Source: Halieaceae bacterium (GTDB lineage: Bacteria; Pseudomonadota; Gammaproteobacteria; Pseudomonadales; Halieaceae). Taken from it: a stretch of 48,757 nucleotides of DNA. The DNA is taken from positions 1-48,757 of the forward strand of contig CACMGJ010000016.1 of the NCBI GenBank assembly GCA_902613175.1, in the 5' to 3' direction. The translations under genes and the position numbers were made by a program. The notes below the pieces were generated by a model, which had not been told where the DNA came from, searched no databases, and saw only the letters and a list, made by a program, of their open reading frames with translations. Shown in pieces: positions 37,178 to 47,274 of this stretch. The stretch's first letter is position 1; each line of letters starts with the position of its first letter.

Positions 37178-38140
37178 TTAACGTCCCCGCGACTCCGAGA
37201 CCTCTCGCTCGATACAGGCGATAAGCTGCTCAGCGATTTGTGTGTTCTTCGCTCGGTCGATTTCGCGCATACAGGTTGGGCTGGTGACATTGATCTCAGT
37301 GAGATAGTCGCCAATGATATCGAGGCCTACAAAAAGTAATCCCCTCTCGCGAAGCGTCGGGCCTACCTGTTCGGCAATCCAGCGATCGCGATCTGACAGT
37401 GGTTGCACGATACCAGAGCCCCCGGCGGCAAGATTACCTCGGTTTTCGCCGGCCATCGGGAGTCGCGCAAGGCAGAAGGGAATCGCTTCACCGTTAATCA
37501 TTAACACGCGCTTGTCACCGTCTTTGATCGCAGGCAGGTATCTCTGCGCCATGATAGTGACACCACCATTGTCAGTCAGTGTCTCCAGAATAACGTTAAG
37601 GTTTGGGTCGTTTTCTTTGACACGAAAAATGGACTGTCCACCCATGCCGTCAAGAGGCTTGAAAATGACATCGCCATGCTCAGCGTGAAAAGCCTTAAGT
37701 GCGGTGGGGTCTCGGGATACCAATAAGGGTGGGCAGCACTCCGGGAATTGCGTCGCAAATAGTTTCTCATTGCAGTCTCTAAGACTCGCGCAGCGGTTGA
37801 CGATTAGGGTGCCCCGTCGTTCAGCATCCTCAAGTAGCTGAGTTGTGTAGAAAAACTCCATGTCAAAGGGCGGGTCTTTGCGCATCAGAACCACGTCGAG
37901 CGTCGATAGCGAGGCGCCGTAACGTTCGCCCATTGCGTACCAAGCGGTGTCGTCGTCATAAACCGTCAGTGGCCGCAGCGAGGCCATGGTCTCACCATTC
38001 CTCACAGTGAGATCAGCTTGTTCAAGGTAGGTGAGTTGGTGACCTGCAGCACTTGCCGCTCGAAGCAAGCCGAGCGTTGTGTCTTTCTTTGTGTTGATGG
38101 TGGCGATGGGATCCATTAAAACCCCGATACGTAAAGCCAT
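37178..38140 (-). CDS. gshB: Glutathione synthetase
   Basis: ATP-grasp ligase joining gamma-glutamylcysteine and glycine, 320 aa. Conserved: IGVLMDPIATINTKKDTT, VLMRKDPPFDMEFFY, NRCASLRDCNEKLFA, FKPLDGMGGQSIFRV, YLPAIKDGDKRVLMI and VGLDIIGDYLTEINVTSPTC. ATG at 38140 gives the E. coli-like start; a GTG five codons earlier is possible. No gshA in the window. Confidence 0.97.
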   Translation of the reverse strand: MALRIGVLMDPIATINTKKDTTLGLLRAASAAGHQLTYLEQADLTVRNGETMASLRPLTVYDDDTAWYAMGERYGASLSTLDVVLMRKDPPFDMEFFYTTQLLEDAERRGTLIVNRCASLRDCNEKLFATQFPECCPPLLVSRDPTALKAFHAEHGDVIFKPLDGMGGQSIFRVKENDPNLNVILETLTDNGGVTIMAQRYLPAIKDGDKRVLMINGEAIPFCLARLPMAGENRGNLAAGGSGIVQPLSDRDRWIAEQVGPTLRERGLLFVGLDIIGDYLTEINVTSPTCMREIDRAKNTQIAEQLIACIEREVSESRGR

Positions 38141-38200
38141 GCTGATTTCACTCACGAATGATGTTTGCTCTCGAGATTCTGATTCGAGGGCGGTTACGGT

Positions 38201-38929
38201 TCAAGCGTTTATATCGCCCCAACGCGCACCGAGGACGCTGAGGGCGACCAGTGGCGCTGTCTCGGTTCTCAACACGCGGGGACCCAGCCGTATGGCAGAA
38301 AAGCCAGTCTCCGATGCCAGTGTCAGCTCCGAGGGGGTCAGGCCGCCCTCCGGCCCAATCAGCAGTGCAACGCTTGTGGGTTGATCATGCAATGCCTTGG
38401 GTGTTGCGTCAGGGTCCAACACCAACTTGCAGTCAGCCTCGACATTGGACAGCCACTGGGACAAACTTGTAGGCGCTGCTATCTCGGGAACAACGGCACG
38501 ACCGCTTTGCTCACAGGCGCTGATGACTATTTGCTGCCAGTGTTCCTGCTTCTTTTGCCAACGCTCGGCCGACAGACGTACATCAACGCGTTGGCTCAGT
38601 ATGGGCACGATGGAGGTAACGCCCAGCTCAGTAGCCTTCTTAATGGCCCACTCAAAGCGATCGCCTTTAGACACGGCTAGGGCCAGACAGGTGTTCAGTG
38701 ACGACTCAGTCTCTGCCGGCTCGATCCTGTCGATGAGTACCGATACCTGATGTTTGGTAGCGGAGACGATAGCACCTTGATAGTTGTTGCCGTCTCCGTT
38801 GAACACAGACAGGCGGTCACCCGTTTTCACTCGTAATACCCGGGCTAGGTGGTGACTAGCACGATCATCAAGATCGCACTGCTCTTCAACTGTTATGGGT
38901 CGTGATGAGTAAACTCGGTAGCTGCGCAT
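38201..38929 (-). CDS. rsmE: 16S rRNA (uracil1498-N3)-methyltransferase
   Basis: SPOUT-class SAM methyltransferase, 242 aa. Conserved blocks: HHLARVLRVKTGD, ALAVSKGDRFEWAIKKATELGVTSIVPI, SACEQSGR, LLIGPEGGLTPSE and RLGPRVLRTETAPLVAL. It lies upstream of gshB on the same strand, as in Pseudomonas and many relatives. Confidence 0.96.
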   Translation of the reverse strand: MRSYRVYSSRPITVEEQCDLDDRASHHLARVLRVKTGDRLSVFNGDGNNYQGAIVSATKHQVSVLIDRIEPAETESSLNTCLALAVSKGDRFEWAIKKATELGVTSIVPILSQRVDVRLSAERWQKKQEHWQQIVISACEQSGRAVVPEIAAPTSLSQWLSNVEADCKLVLDPDATPKALHDQPTSVALLIGPEGGLTPSELTLASETGFSAIRLGPRVLRTETAPLVALSVLGARWGDINA

Positions 38930-38964
38930 AGCGCGGAAGCTTAACAGCTACCGAGTTCGAAGGT

Positions 38965-40356
38965 TTAGTACTTGTAGCTGTCGTTCTTGAAGGGGCCGTC
39001 GACGCTGACACCAATGTAATCACCTTGCTGTTCAGTGAGCTTGGTCATAACCCCGCCAAACCCTTCTACCATCAGCGCCGCGACTTGCTCATCGAGATGC
39101 TTAGGCAGCACCTCTACGGCGATAGCACCGCCCTTGTCAGCCGCAGGAAGATCGGCAAATCGCTTTGCGTACAAGTGGATTTGGGCGAGTACCTGATTTG
39201 CAAAGGAGCCGTCCATAATGCGCGAGGGATGCCCTGTCGCATTACCCAGGTTCACGAGACGACCCTCAGAAAGCAGCAACAAGTGGTCGTTGGTATCGCG
39301 ATCACGATAGATCTTATGTACCTGAGGCTTGACCTCTTCCCACTCCCAATTCTCGCGCATGTAAGCCGTGTCGATTTCATTATCGAAGTGGCCGATGTTA
39401 CACACGACTGCACCAGGCTTGAGTGCGCGCAGCATCGCCGCACTACAGACATCAACATTGCCGGTTGCGGAACACAATAGATCCGTTTGTCCGAGCAATT
39501 GGGTGTCAATGCATGCATCAGTGCCGTCGTTCACACCGTTAGTGAAAGGCGAGACAACTTCATAGCCATCCATGCAGGCTTGCATGGCGCAAATAGGATC
39601 ACACTCGGTCACGCGGACAATCATGCCCTCTTGGCGAAGCGATTGTGCTGACCCCTTGCCAACGTCTCCGTAGCCAAGGACCAAAGCGCGCTTACCAGCT
39701 AACAAGTGGTCGAGGCCTCGTTTTATCGCGTCATTCAAACTGTGGCGGCAGCCGTATTTATTGTCATTTTTTGACTTTGTGATGGCGTCGTTCACGTTGA
39801 TCGCCGGTACTTTGAGCGATCCATCCTCGAGCATGTCGTACAGTCGATGTACGCCCGTGGTTGTCTCTTCAGTGATGCCATGAATTCGCTCGAGCATCTC
39901 GGGGTATTTCTCGTGCAGCATGGCGGTCAAGTCGCCACCATCATCGAGAATCATGTTCGCTTCCCAGGGCTTACCGTCCTGTAGGATGGTCTGCTCGATA
40001 CACCACTCGTACTCTGGCTCTGTCTCGCCCTTCCATGCGAAGACAGGAATATCCCTGGCAGCAATTGCGGCGGCGGCGTGATCCTGAGTGGAGAAAATGT
40101 TGCAACTTGACCAACGGACCTCGGCACCCAAATCGACCAGCGTCTCAATTAGTACACCTGTTTGAATAGTCATGTGGATACAGCCGAGAATTTTCGCGCC
40201 TGCAAGGGGCTGCTCATTACGTAAACGCTCGCGCAGTGTCATCAGTGCGGGCATCTCTGTCTCTGCAATCGCCAGTTCACGGCGACCCCACTCGGCGAGC
40301 GTGATATCGGCGACTTTGTAGTCAGAAAAGGTTGCTAAATCGATGGCAGTGGTCAT
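38965..40356 (-). CDS. ahcY: Adenosylhomocysteinase
   Basis: NAD-dependent hydrolase of S-adenosylhomocysteine to homocysteine and adenosine, 463 aa. Conserved: [78 protein letters not shown] and the C-terminal FKNDSYKY. A perfect Shine-Dalgarno AAGGAGG fixes the ATG at 40356. It follows metK with a 26-base gap, so SAM synthesis and SAH removal are coordinated. Confidence 0.98.
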   Translation of the reverse strand: MTTAIDLATFSDYKVADITLAEWGRRELAIAETEMPALMTLRERLRNEQPLAGAKILGCIHMTIQTGVLIETLVDLGAEVRWSSCNIFSTQDHAAAAIAARDIPVFAWKGETEPEYEWCIEQTILQDGKPWEANMILDDGGDLTAMLHEKYPEMLERIHGITEETTTGVHRLYDMLEDGSLKVPAINVNDAITKSKNDNKYGCRHSLNDAIKRGLDHLLAGKRALVLGYGDVGKGSAQSLRQEGMIVRVTECDPICAMQACMDGYEVVSPFTNGVNDGTDACIDTQLLGQTDLLCSATGNVDVCSAAMLRALKPGAVVCNIGHFDNEIDTAYMRENWEWEEVKPQVHKIYRDRDTNDHLLLLSEGRLVNLGNATGHPSRIMDGSFANQVLAQIHLYAKRFADLPAADKGGAIAVEVLPKHLDEQVAALMVEGFGGVMTKLTEQQGDYIGVSVDGPFKNDSYKY

Positions 40357-40382
40357 AAAAACCTCCTTAAAGCCGTAATTAC

Positions 40383-41552
40383 TTAAAGTCCTGCCGCAGC
40401 GCGTAGTGCATCGGCTTTGTCTGTTCGTTCCCATGTAAAGTCCGCTTGCTCGCGGCCGAAGTGGCCATAGGCCGCCGTGGGGCGATAGATGGGTCGTTTC
40501 AAGTCAAGCATATTGATAAGACCTTTGGGTCGAAGATCAAAGTGCCTTCTTACCAGATCGATAATGGTGTCTTCGCCAACCTTTGCCGTGCCAAACGTAT
40601 CGATGGAAATAGATGTGGGCTCTGCAACCCCTATGGCGTAGGACACCTGAATTTCGCAGCGATCAGCAAGGCCGGCAGCGACGATGTTTTTAGCTACGTA
40701 ACGACCTGCGTAGGCAGCGGACCGGTCGACTTTGGACGGATCCTTGCCCGAGAAGGCACCGCCACCATGGCGCGCCATGCCCCCATAGGTGTCGACAATG
40801 ATTTTCCGTCCAGTGAGTCCGCAGTCACCCATTGGGCCACCAATGATGAACTGACCGGTGGGGTTGATGTGATATTTGGTGTCGTTAGACAGCCACTCGC
40901 TAGGAAGCACTGCCTCGATGATCTCGCGCTTCACAAAAGCTCTCAGCGCTTCCTGCTCGATGTCAGCGGAGTGTTGCGTGGACAGAACCACTGCATCTAC
41001 TGCGGCGGGTTTGCCGTCCTCGTAGCGCACTGAAATCTGGCTTTTAGCGTCCGGGCGCAGGTAGTCGGCAGCACCCGAGCGGCGGAGCTCCGCCTGTTTT
41101 TCAACCAAGCGGTGCGAGTAGTAAATCGGCGCTGGCATCAATGTATCGGTTTCGTTGGCTGCGTAGCCAAACATGAGACCTTGGTCACCTGCACCCTGAT
41201 TCGCCTCATCGGCCTCGTGCGTTCCCATCGCAATGTCCGCAGACTGAAGGCCAATTGCGTTTATCACGGCACAGGTATTGCCATCAAAACATACGTCCGA
41301 GCTGTCGTAGCCGATATCGCAAATGACTTTCCGCACTGTGCTTTCAATTTCGCCGGGCGTCACAGTCGCTGAGGAGGTGACTTCACCAGCCACAACTGCC
41401 ATGCCGGTCTTAACGAGCGTCTCCACCGCAACGCGCGCGTTTGGATCCTTGGCTAGGTAGAGGTCTAGGATGGCGTCTGATACTTGGTCAGACACTTTGT
41501 CCGGATGTCCTTCTGATACCGATTCCGAAGTAAATAATGAGTACGAACTCAC
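40383..41552 (-). CDS. metK: S-adenosylmethionine synthetase
   Basis: Makes SAM from methionine and ATP, 389 aa. Signature blocks: [55 protein letters not shown] and [32 protein letters not shown]. The start is a GTG at 41552 preceded by GGGGGA. Its promoter region contains a perfect 22-bp palindrome. Confidence 0.98.
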   Translation of the reverse strand: MSSYSLFTSESVSEGHPDKVSDQVSDAILDLYLAKDPNARVAVETLVKTGMAVVAGEVTSSATVTPGEIESTVRKVICDIGYDSSDVCFDGNTCAVINAIGLQSADIAMGTHEADEANQGAGDQGLMFGYAANETDTLMPAPIYYSHRLVEKQAELRRSGAADYLRPDAKSQISVRYEDGKPAAVDAVVLSTQHSADIEQEALRAFVKREIIEAVLPSEWLSNDTKYHINPTGQFIIGGPMGDCGLTGRKIIVDTYGGMARHGGGAFSGKDPSKVDRSAAYAGRYVAKNIVAAGLADRCEIQVSYAIGVAEPTSISIDTFGTAKVGEDTIIDLVRRHFDLRPKGLINMLDLKRPIYRPTAAYGHFGREQADFTWERTDKADALRAAAGL

Positions 41553-41581
41553 AGGTAAATCCCCCGATCTGATTTCAACGA

Positions 41582-41609
41582 ATCATATAAAGATATCTTT
41601 ATATGTCAA
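41582..41609 (-). promoter_or_regulatory. Promoter of metK-ahcY
   Basis: On the minus strand TTGACA (41609-41604) and TATGAT (41587-41582) are separated by 16 bases: a perfect -35 and a 5/6 -10. It lies 30 bases upstream of the metK GTG and 20 bases beyond the rpiA stop. Confidence 0.8.
41584..41605. promoter_or_regulatory. 22-bp perfect palindrome, operator of metK-ahcY
   Basis: CATATAAAGAT followed by its exact reverse complement fills the space between -35 and -10 of the metK promoter, so a bound dimer would block RNA polymerase. The ArsR-family regulator SahR controls metK/ahcY in several proteobacteria from AT-rich palindromes of this kind. I infer a SahR-type site from position and form; no sahR gene is in the window. 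Confidence 0.7.
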
Positions 41610-41629
41610 TGTTTAGTCATTTGGGTTGA

Positions 41630-42298
41630 CTACAAAACTCGGACAACTCCCAAGTCATTGCTGATGAGGAGGACATCGGCAGGCCGATGCGCAAAGATGC
41701 CGTTGCAGACAACGCCAGTCATATTGTTGATCGCGGATTCGAGTTCGAGCGGGTCAGTGATGGTTAGTCCGTGAACATCGAGGATGATATTACCGTTGTC
41801 GGTTACCACACCCTCGCGCCACACGGCATCGCCCCCCAGACTATTCAGTGCGTCGCGGACCAAGGTGCGAGCCATCGGAATCACCTCAACCGGCAAGGGG
41901 AACTTGCCTAACGTCGTCACCAATTTACTGCTGTCTGCAATGCAAATATATTCGTTGGCCTTTGCGGCTGCGATCTTCTCGCGCGTGAGAGCGGCGCCAC
42001 CGCCTTTGATAAGAAAACCGTCTTGCGTGGCTTCGTCGGCGCCATCGACATAGACATCAACACGATCGACAGAATTCAAGTCCTGCACCTCGAAGCCGAG
42101 CTCAAGCAACAGGGCGGATGAGCGCTCAGAGCTTGAGACTGTGGTCTTTATTTTGTCGCGTAATTTCGGCAACTCTGCGATGAAGCATTCGGCCGTGCTC
42201 CCAGTGCCAATCCCGAGAATAATGTCGTCGCCTTGATGGCTTTCGACTCGCTTAATGGCTTCGTTGGCTACTGCCTGCTTGAGCGCGTGCGCGTCCAT
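41630..42298 (-). CDS. rpiA: Ribose-5-phosphate isomerase A
   Basis: Interconverts ribose 5-phosphate and ribulose 5-phosphate, 222 aa. ILGIGTGSTAECFI, DVYVDGADEATQDGFLIKGGGAALTREKI (catalytic region) and PVEVIPMA are conserved. It follows the FAD dehydrogenase gene with a 34-base gap and ends just before the metK promoter. Works with tkt, also in this window, in the non-oxidative pentose phosphate pathway. Confidence 0.97.
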   Translation of the reverse strand: MDAHALKQAVANEAIKRVESHQGDDIILGIGTGSTAECFIAELPKLRDKIKTTVSSSERSSALLLELGFEVQDLNSVDRVDVYVDGADEATQDGFLIKGGGAALTREKIAAAKANEYICIADSSKLVTTLGKFPLPVEVIPMARTLVRDALNSLGGDAVWREGVVTDNGNIILDVHGLTITDPLELESAINNMTGVVCNGIFAHRPADVLLISNDLGVVRVL

Positions 42299-42332
42299 GA
42301 TGGTTCCTTTTTTGCCTTATTGTGTTTGTGCC

Positions 42333-43748
42333 TCACGCGATAGAGAACACCTTGCCTGGATTGAGAATACCGTCCGGATCAAAAATCGCCTTGATGGCGC
42401 GCATAGCATCGATTTCTGAGTCAGATTTACTGTAGCCGAGATAGGGCGCTTTGAGTGTGCCAACGCCATGTTCGGCAGAGACACTGCCCCCAAGCGTCTT
42501 TATCGCATTAAAGATATCCGTAGAGACCTCACTGCATCGCGCTTTGAACGCCTCAATCTGCAGGTGCTCAGGCTTCAAAATATTCAGGTGAAGATTGCCG
42601 TCACCAATATGGCCGTACCAAACCACTTCCCAGTCGGGGTAGTTCTCGTGAACCACGTCGTCGACGGCCGTCAGTAGTTCAGGAACCTTTGATACAGTCG
42701 AGGAAATATCATTCTTATAAGGCGTCCATTTCGAAATGGTTTCCGATATGTCTTCGCGAAGCTGCCACAAGGCCCTCGCTTGGGCCACACTTTGGCTCAT
42801 TACAGCATCAATCACCCAGCCCTCTTCCATGCACTGCTCTATCGCCTCAAAGACATGCGCATCGGTCATGTCATTCTCGCGTTCGAACTCGACCAAGGCA
42901 TAGAACGGTGTGTGAGTGTCGAACGGGCGTGCGACCCCCGCATGGTCAGCCACCTTAGAGACCGCAAGCTCTGAGAAAAACTCATAGGCCAGTAATGGCG
43001 TTGTTGATTGAATGCGATCTAACACGGCCATGATCGCGTTCATATCACTTAGGCCCAATACTAAAACGGTGGGGTCTTTGGGTGGCGCTGTGAGCTTGAG
43101 GGTTGCTTCCGTAATAAAGCCGAGAATGCCCTCCGATCCGATAAACAGGTGACGAAAGTCGAGCCCGGTATTGTTTTTCATCAGACCTTTATTGAGCTCG
43201 AGTACCTCACCTTTGCCGGTTACCACGGTTAAGCCAGCAACCCAGTCTCGGGTCATGCCGTAACGAATGACATTGATACCACCGGCATTCGTTGCAATGT
43301 TGCCACCGATTTGGCTTGAGCCACTCGATGCGAAGTCGACCGGATAAAACAAATCTGCATCTCTAGCGGTCTGTTGTACGTTTTGGGTGATGGCTCCGGC
43401 GCCTACGGTCACAGTGCGGTCCGTCAGATTAACAGGCGAGATGGCGTTTATCTTATCCATCGACACTACAACCTCGCCATTTGCGGCGCAGGCACCACCG
43501 CTCAGGCCTGTTCGACCGCCCGACGGGACGAGCGCGAATTGACAGCGTCGGGCACATTCGACGACGGCCACGACATCGGCAGTATCTCGGGGAAACACAA
43601 TGGCTGTCGGAGCTGGTGGAGTAAATCGGGTCCAATCCTGACCGTAGGTCTCTAGTGATGCGCGATCGATAGCCACCTGCTCCGGAGTCAGCACCGCACT
43701 CAACTCCTGAATAATGTCTATCGACGATCCGGCCACACTGAACTCCAT
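42333..43748 (-). CDS. FAD-linked D-2-hydroxy acid dehydrogenase, probable D-2-hydroxyglutarate dehydrogenase
   Basis: GlcD/D-2-hydroxyglutarate dehydrogenase family, 471 aa. The FAD-binding half has VPSGGRTGLSGGACA and SSQIGGNIATNAGGINVIRYGMTRDWV; the C-terminal half has YGHIGDGNLHLNI and SAEHGVGTLKAPYL, ending in FDPDGILNPGKV. The ATG at 43748 is used; an earlier in-frame ATG at 43790 would extend it. It is divergent from serA, the Pseudomonas arrangement, where SerA makes D-2-hydroxyglutarate as a by-product and this enzyme reoxidises it. A D-lactate or glycolate enzyme remains possible. Confidence 0.85.
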   Translation of the reverse strand: MEFSVAGSSIDIIQELSAVLTPEQVAIDRASLETYGQDWTRFTPPAPTAIVFPRDTADVVAVVECARRCQFALVPSGGRTGLSGGACAANGEVVVSMDKINAISPVNLTDRTVTVGAGAITQNVQQTARDADLFYPVDFASSGSSQIGGNIATNAGGINVIRYGMTRDWVAGLTVVTGKGEVLELNKGLMKNNTGLDFRHLFIGSEGILGFITEATLKLTAPPKDPTVLVLGLSDMNAIMAVLDRIQSTTPLLAYEFFSELAVSKVADHAGVARPFDTHTPFYALVEFERENDMTDAHVFEAIEQCMEEGWVIDAVMSQSVAQARALWQLREDISETISKWTPYKNDISSTVSKVPELLTAVDDVVHENYPDWEVVWYGHIGDGNLHLNILKPEHLQIEAFKARCSEVSTDIFNAIKTLGGSVSAEHGVGTLKAPYLGYSKSDSEIDAMRAIKAIFDPDGILNPGKVFSIA

Positions 43749-43810
43749 AAAGACAATGGGCGTAATGTTACCATCTGCGACCCGCGGCATGACACCAAGT
43801 CAGAGACTCG

Positions 43811-45040
43811 ATGAAACAACAATCGTTACAAAAGTCCAAAATTAAGTTCTTACTGCTTGAAGGCATTCACCCAAGTGCGATTGATGCATTGGCAAAGGCG
43901 GGTTACGACAACGTCGTGTGCTGCCCAGAGGCGCTTCCCACTGAAGAGCTGATGGCAGAAATCAAAGATGCTCACTTTGTGGGCATTCGATCTCGGACCC
44001 AGCTGAGTGCCAAGGTGATCGAGGCAGCGCCGCGTCTTGTCGCCATTGGTTGCTTTTGTATTGGTACAAATCAGGTCGACTTGGAAGCGGCCTCTCGCAA
44101 CGGAATTCCCGTATTCAATGCGCCCTTCTCAAACACGCGAAGTGTGGCAGAGCTGGTGATGACCGAAGTCATTCTTTTATTGCGAGGGGTGCCACAGCGA
44201 AGTGCTGCCGCGCACAGAGGTGAGTGGCAAAAAACCGCCGACGGTTCACATGAGTGTCGTGGCAAGACACTGGGCATTATTGGTTACGGCAATATCGGCA
44301 TGCAGCTTGGCGTAATCGCCGAAGGCCTCGGTATGAAGGTGATCTACTTTGATATTGAGTCAAAGCTCCCGCTGGGTAACGCGCAACCCAAGGCAACCCT
44401 GTCCAGTCTTCTGGAGGACGCTCATGTTGTGAGCTTGCACGTGCCTCAGCACGCCAGCACGTAGTTGTTGATAGGAAGTGACGAAATAGCGAAGTTGCGA
44501 CACGGCGCCATGCTCATTAACGCGTCTCGTGGCAACGTGGTCGATCTAGACGCCTTGGCTGAGGCACTGCGATCGAGGCGCATTGGCGGCGCGGCGATAG
44601 ACGTATTTCCGGTGGAGCCACGTTCGAACAATGATGAATTTCTCTCGCCGCTTCGAGGCCTCGATCAATGCATCCTGACGCCTCACATTGGTGGCTCCAC
44701 CGACGAAGCCCAAGAGAACATTGGTGTTGAGGTGGCGGAGAAGCTGACGCGATACAGCGATAACGGAACAACTACGTCGGCAGTAAATTTCCCCGAGGTA
44801 GCCCTACCCGAGCACGATGGTAAGCATCGGTTACTCCACGTTCATCAGAATATTCCGGGCGTTATGAGTGCGATCAATCAGGTGTTCAGTGAGAACAACG
44901 TGAATGTCAGCGGCCAGTATCTTCAAACTATGGGTGACACGGGTTACGTGGTCATCGACATCGAGGCGGATTACTCAAAAGTCTTAATTACGAGCTTGAC
45001 GGCGATCGAAGGGACCTTGCGAACACGGGTACTCTTTTAG
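43811..45040 (+). pseudogene. serA: D-3-phosphoglycerate dehydrogenase interrupted by one in-frame TAG
   Basis: Codons 1-217 and 219-409 form one continuous frame of SerA, split only by TAG at 44462-44464 (codon 218), where E. coli has Lys. Before it: Arg60 of IRSRTQL, CFCIGTNQVDL, NAPFSNTRSVAEL and the NAD motif GYGNIG (158-163). After it: Arg240, Glu269 and His292 (catalytic, at the same numbers as in E. coli), PHIGGSTDEAQENIG and a C-terminal ACT domain (LLHVHQNIPGVMSAINQVF) with serine-site features. Neither half alone has both substrate site and catalytic residues. A TTG directly after the stop could restart the second half. Recent nonsense mutation, suppression or a base-call error are all possible. 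Confidence 0.85.
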
Positions 45041-45079
45041 TGTTTGTTTAGTGTTTGTTTAGTGTTCGTTTAGTGTTCG
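45036..45079 (+). repeat. Four tandem copies of an 11-base unit at the end of serA
   Basis: TTTAGTGTTTG occurs twice, then TTTAGTGTTCG twice, directly adjoining. The serA stop codon TAG lies inside the first copy. The copies are exact apart from one T/C difference between pairs. The remaining 170 bases to tkt hold no gene; I see no clear terminator or promoter there. Confidence 0.9.
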
Positions 45080-45252
45080 TTTTAATTTGTTTTAGGTCTG
45101 GCGTGTTTTCAGATCTTGTTCGTTAAAACGCGCAGTATTTCACCTCATTCGAAGTAAAAGTTTGCAATAAAAACTGGCGAGTTCGCGGCTTTTAATAGTC
45201 AATCCGTGCGATCATTAGCTCCGCTCACTCGCAACCCAATTGAGGACTCGTT

Positions 45253-47274
45253 TTGCAGGAAGTTAATGGCTCAACCGTAACTCGACAGCACGCAGCAAAC
45301 GCCATTAGAGCGCTCTCCATGGATGCTGTTCAGAAAGCTAATACAGGACACCCTGGTGCCCCCATGGGGATGGCGGACATCGCTGAAGTTTTGTGGACCG
45401 GGTATCTAAAATACAATCCGGCTAATCCTGATTGGGCAGACCGGGACCGCTTCGTGCTCTCCAACGGGCACGGCTCTATGCTGATCTATTCGCTGTTGCA
45501 CCTCACCGGTTTTGACCTGTCGATAGATGACATCAAAGACTTCCGTCAGTTGCATAGCAAGACGCCCGGACACCCCGAGTACGGTTACACCCCGGGTGTT
45601 GAAACCACCACCGGGCCGCTGGGTCAGGGCCTCGCCAATGCCGTGGGTATGGCGGTTGCAGAAAAGCTCATGGCCGCCCGCTTCAACAAAGAAGGTCACC
45701 GTGTTGTCGATCACCGCACCTGGTGTTTTATTGGTGACGGTTGCTTGATGGAGGGCATCAGTCACGAAGCCTGTTCACTGTCGGGTACCCTGGGTTTAGG
45801 GAAGCTCAATGTAGTTTATGACGATAACGGGATCTCAATCGATGGAGAAATCGAGGGTTGGTTCACCGATGACACGCCCGCACGTTTTGAAGCCTACGGT
45901 TGGCACGTCGTTCGCGACGTTGATGGCCACGATCCGGACGCAGTTGCAGCTGCGTTTGACGAGGCAGTTGGTGAAACGTCACGCCCTTCTCTCATTTGTT
46001 GCAAGACAACGATCGGTAAAGGCAGTCCCAACAAGGAAGGCACAGAGTCCTGTCATGGAGCGCCTTTGGGTACGGATGAAATCGCTCTGACGCGTGCGGC
46101 CTTGGGCTGGGGCCATGACCCGTTTGTCGTGCCTGACGATGTGTATGCGCACTGGGATGCACGTACCTCCGGTGCCGAGGCTGAGGCCGCTTGGCAGTCG
46201 CTGTTTGATGCGTATAAGCGCGATTGTCCGGAGCTCGCCGAGGAGTTTCAGCGGCGAATCGCTGGCGAGTTACCGGCAGACTTTTTAAGCGGTGTGGATG
46301 AATTCATAGCACAGTGTGTTGCCAACGAGTCTGATGTTGCATCACGTAAGGCCTCGCAGCAGGCGATTGCAGCGATTGCACCTACATTGCCTGAGCTACT
46401 GGGTGGCAGCGCTGATTTGGCGGGTTCAAACCTCACATTATGGCCCGGTGCCACCGGTGCCGATGCATCGGATGCCGAGGGCAACTACATTTATTATGGC
46501 GTTCGCGAATTCGCCATGGCAGCCATGATGAATGGCATTGCACTGCACGGTGGATTCATTCCCTACGGTGGCACCTTCCTTATCTTCGTGGAATACGCGC
46601 GTAATGCGGTTCGCATGGCGGCGCTCATGAAACAGCGCGCGATTTACGTCTTTACCCATGACTCGGTGGGCTTGGGTGAGGATGGTCCAACGCATCAGCC
46701 GGTAGAGCAGTTAACAGCGATGCGATCAACACCCAACCTAGATACCTGGCGCCCCTGCGATGCGGTTGAGTCTGCTATTGCATGGAAGCAAGCGATCCTG
46801 CGAAGCGATGGACCTTCAGCCTTGGTATTTTCTCGTCAAACCCTGCCGCATCAGGTCGGGGCGGCTGAGCGTGTTTCCGATGTCACGCGTGGTGCCTATA
46901 TCCTCCGAGAGGAGCAAGGCGAGCTCGAGGCAGTCATCATCGCGACCGGTTCGGAGGTTGCACTTGCGATAGAGGCGGCTGAAAAGCTGGCCGCTGCAGG
47001 TCGCGGCGTTCGCGTAGTGTCTATGCCATGTGCCGAAGTCTTCCAGCGACAGGATGTTGAGTACCGTGAATCAGTGCTGCCTAGCCATCTTCTGGCGCGA
47101 GTAGCCGTTGAGGCCTCTCACCAAGATTGGTGGTACAAGTACGTCGGCCTCGATGGCCGAGTGGTTGGCATGAATTCCTTCGGTGAATCTGCGCCAGGGC
47201 CTGTACTCATGAAGGAGTTTGGTTTCACGGTCGACAATGTCACCGAAGCTGTTGAGGATGTGATTCTCAGCTAA
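45253..47274 (+). CDS. tkt: Transketolase
   Basis: Thiamine diphosphate enzyme of the pentose phosphate pathway, 673 aa. [82 protein letters not shown] (ThDP motif), [10 protein letters not shown] and [20 protein letters not shown] are conserved. The start is a TTG at 45253 with TGAGGA upstream; the nearby ATG at 45266 is out of frame. Its stop overlaps the epd ATG (TAATG). Confidence 0.97.
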   Translation: MQEVNGSTVTRQHAANAIRALSMDAVQKANTGHPGAPMGMADIAEVLWTGYLKYNPANPDWADRDRFVLSNGHGSMLIYSLLHLTGFDLSIDDIKDFRQLHSKTPGHPEYGYTPGVETTTGPLGQGLANAVGMAVAEKLMAARFNKEGHRVVDHRTWCFIGDGCLMEGISHEACSLSGTLGLGKLNVVYDDNGISIDGEIEGWFTDDTPARFEAYGWHVVRDVDGHDPDAVAAAFDEAVGETSRPSLICCKTTIGKGSPNKEGTESCHGAPLGTDEIALTRAALGWGHDPFVVPDDVYAHWDARTSGAEAEAAWQSLFDAYKRDCPELAEEFQRRIAGELPADFLSGVDEFIAQCVANESDVASRKASQQAIAAIAPTLPELLGGSADLAGSNLTLWPGATGADASDAEGNYIYYGVREFAMAAMMNGIALHGGFIPYGGTFLIFVEYARNAVRMAALMKQRAIYVFTHDSVGLGEDGPTHQPVEQLTAMRSTPNLDTWRPCDAVESAIAWKQAILRSDGPSALVFSRQTLPHQVGAAERVSDVTRGAYILREEQGELEAVIIATGSEVALAIEAAEKLAAAGRGVRVVSMPCAEVFQRQDVEYRESVLPSHLLARVAVEASHQDWWYKYVGLDGRVVGMNSFGESAPGPVLMKEFGFTVDNVTEAVEDVILS

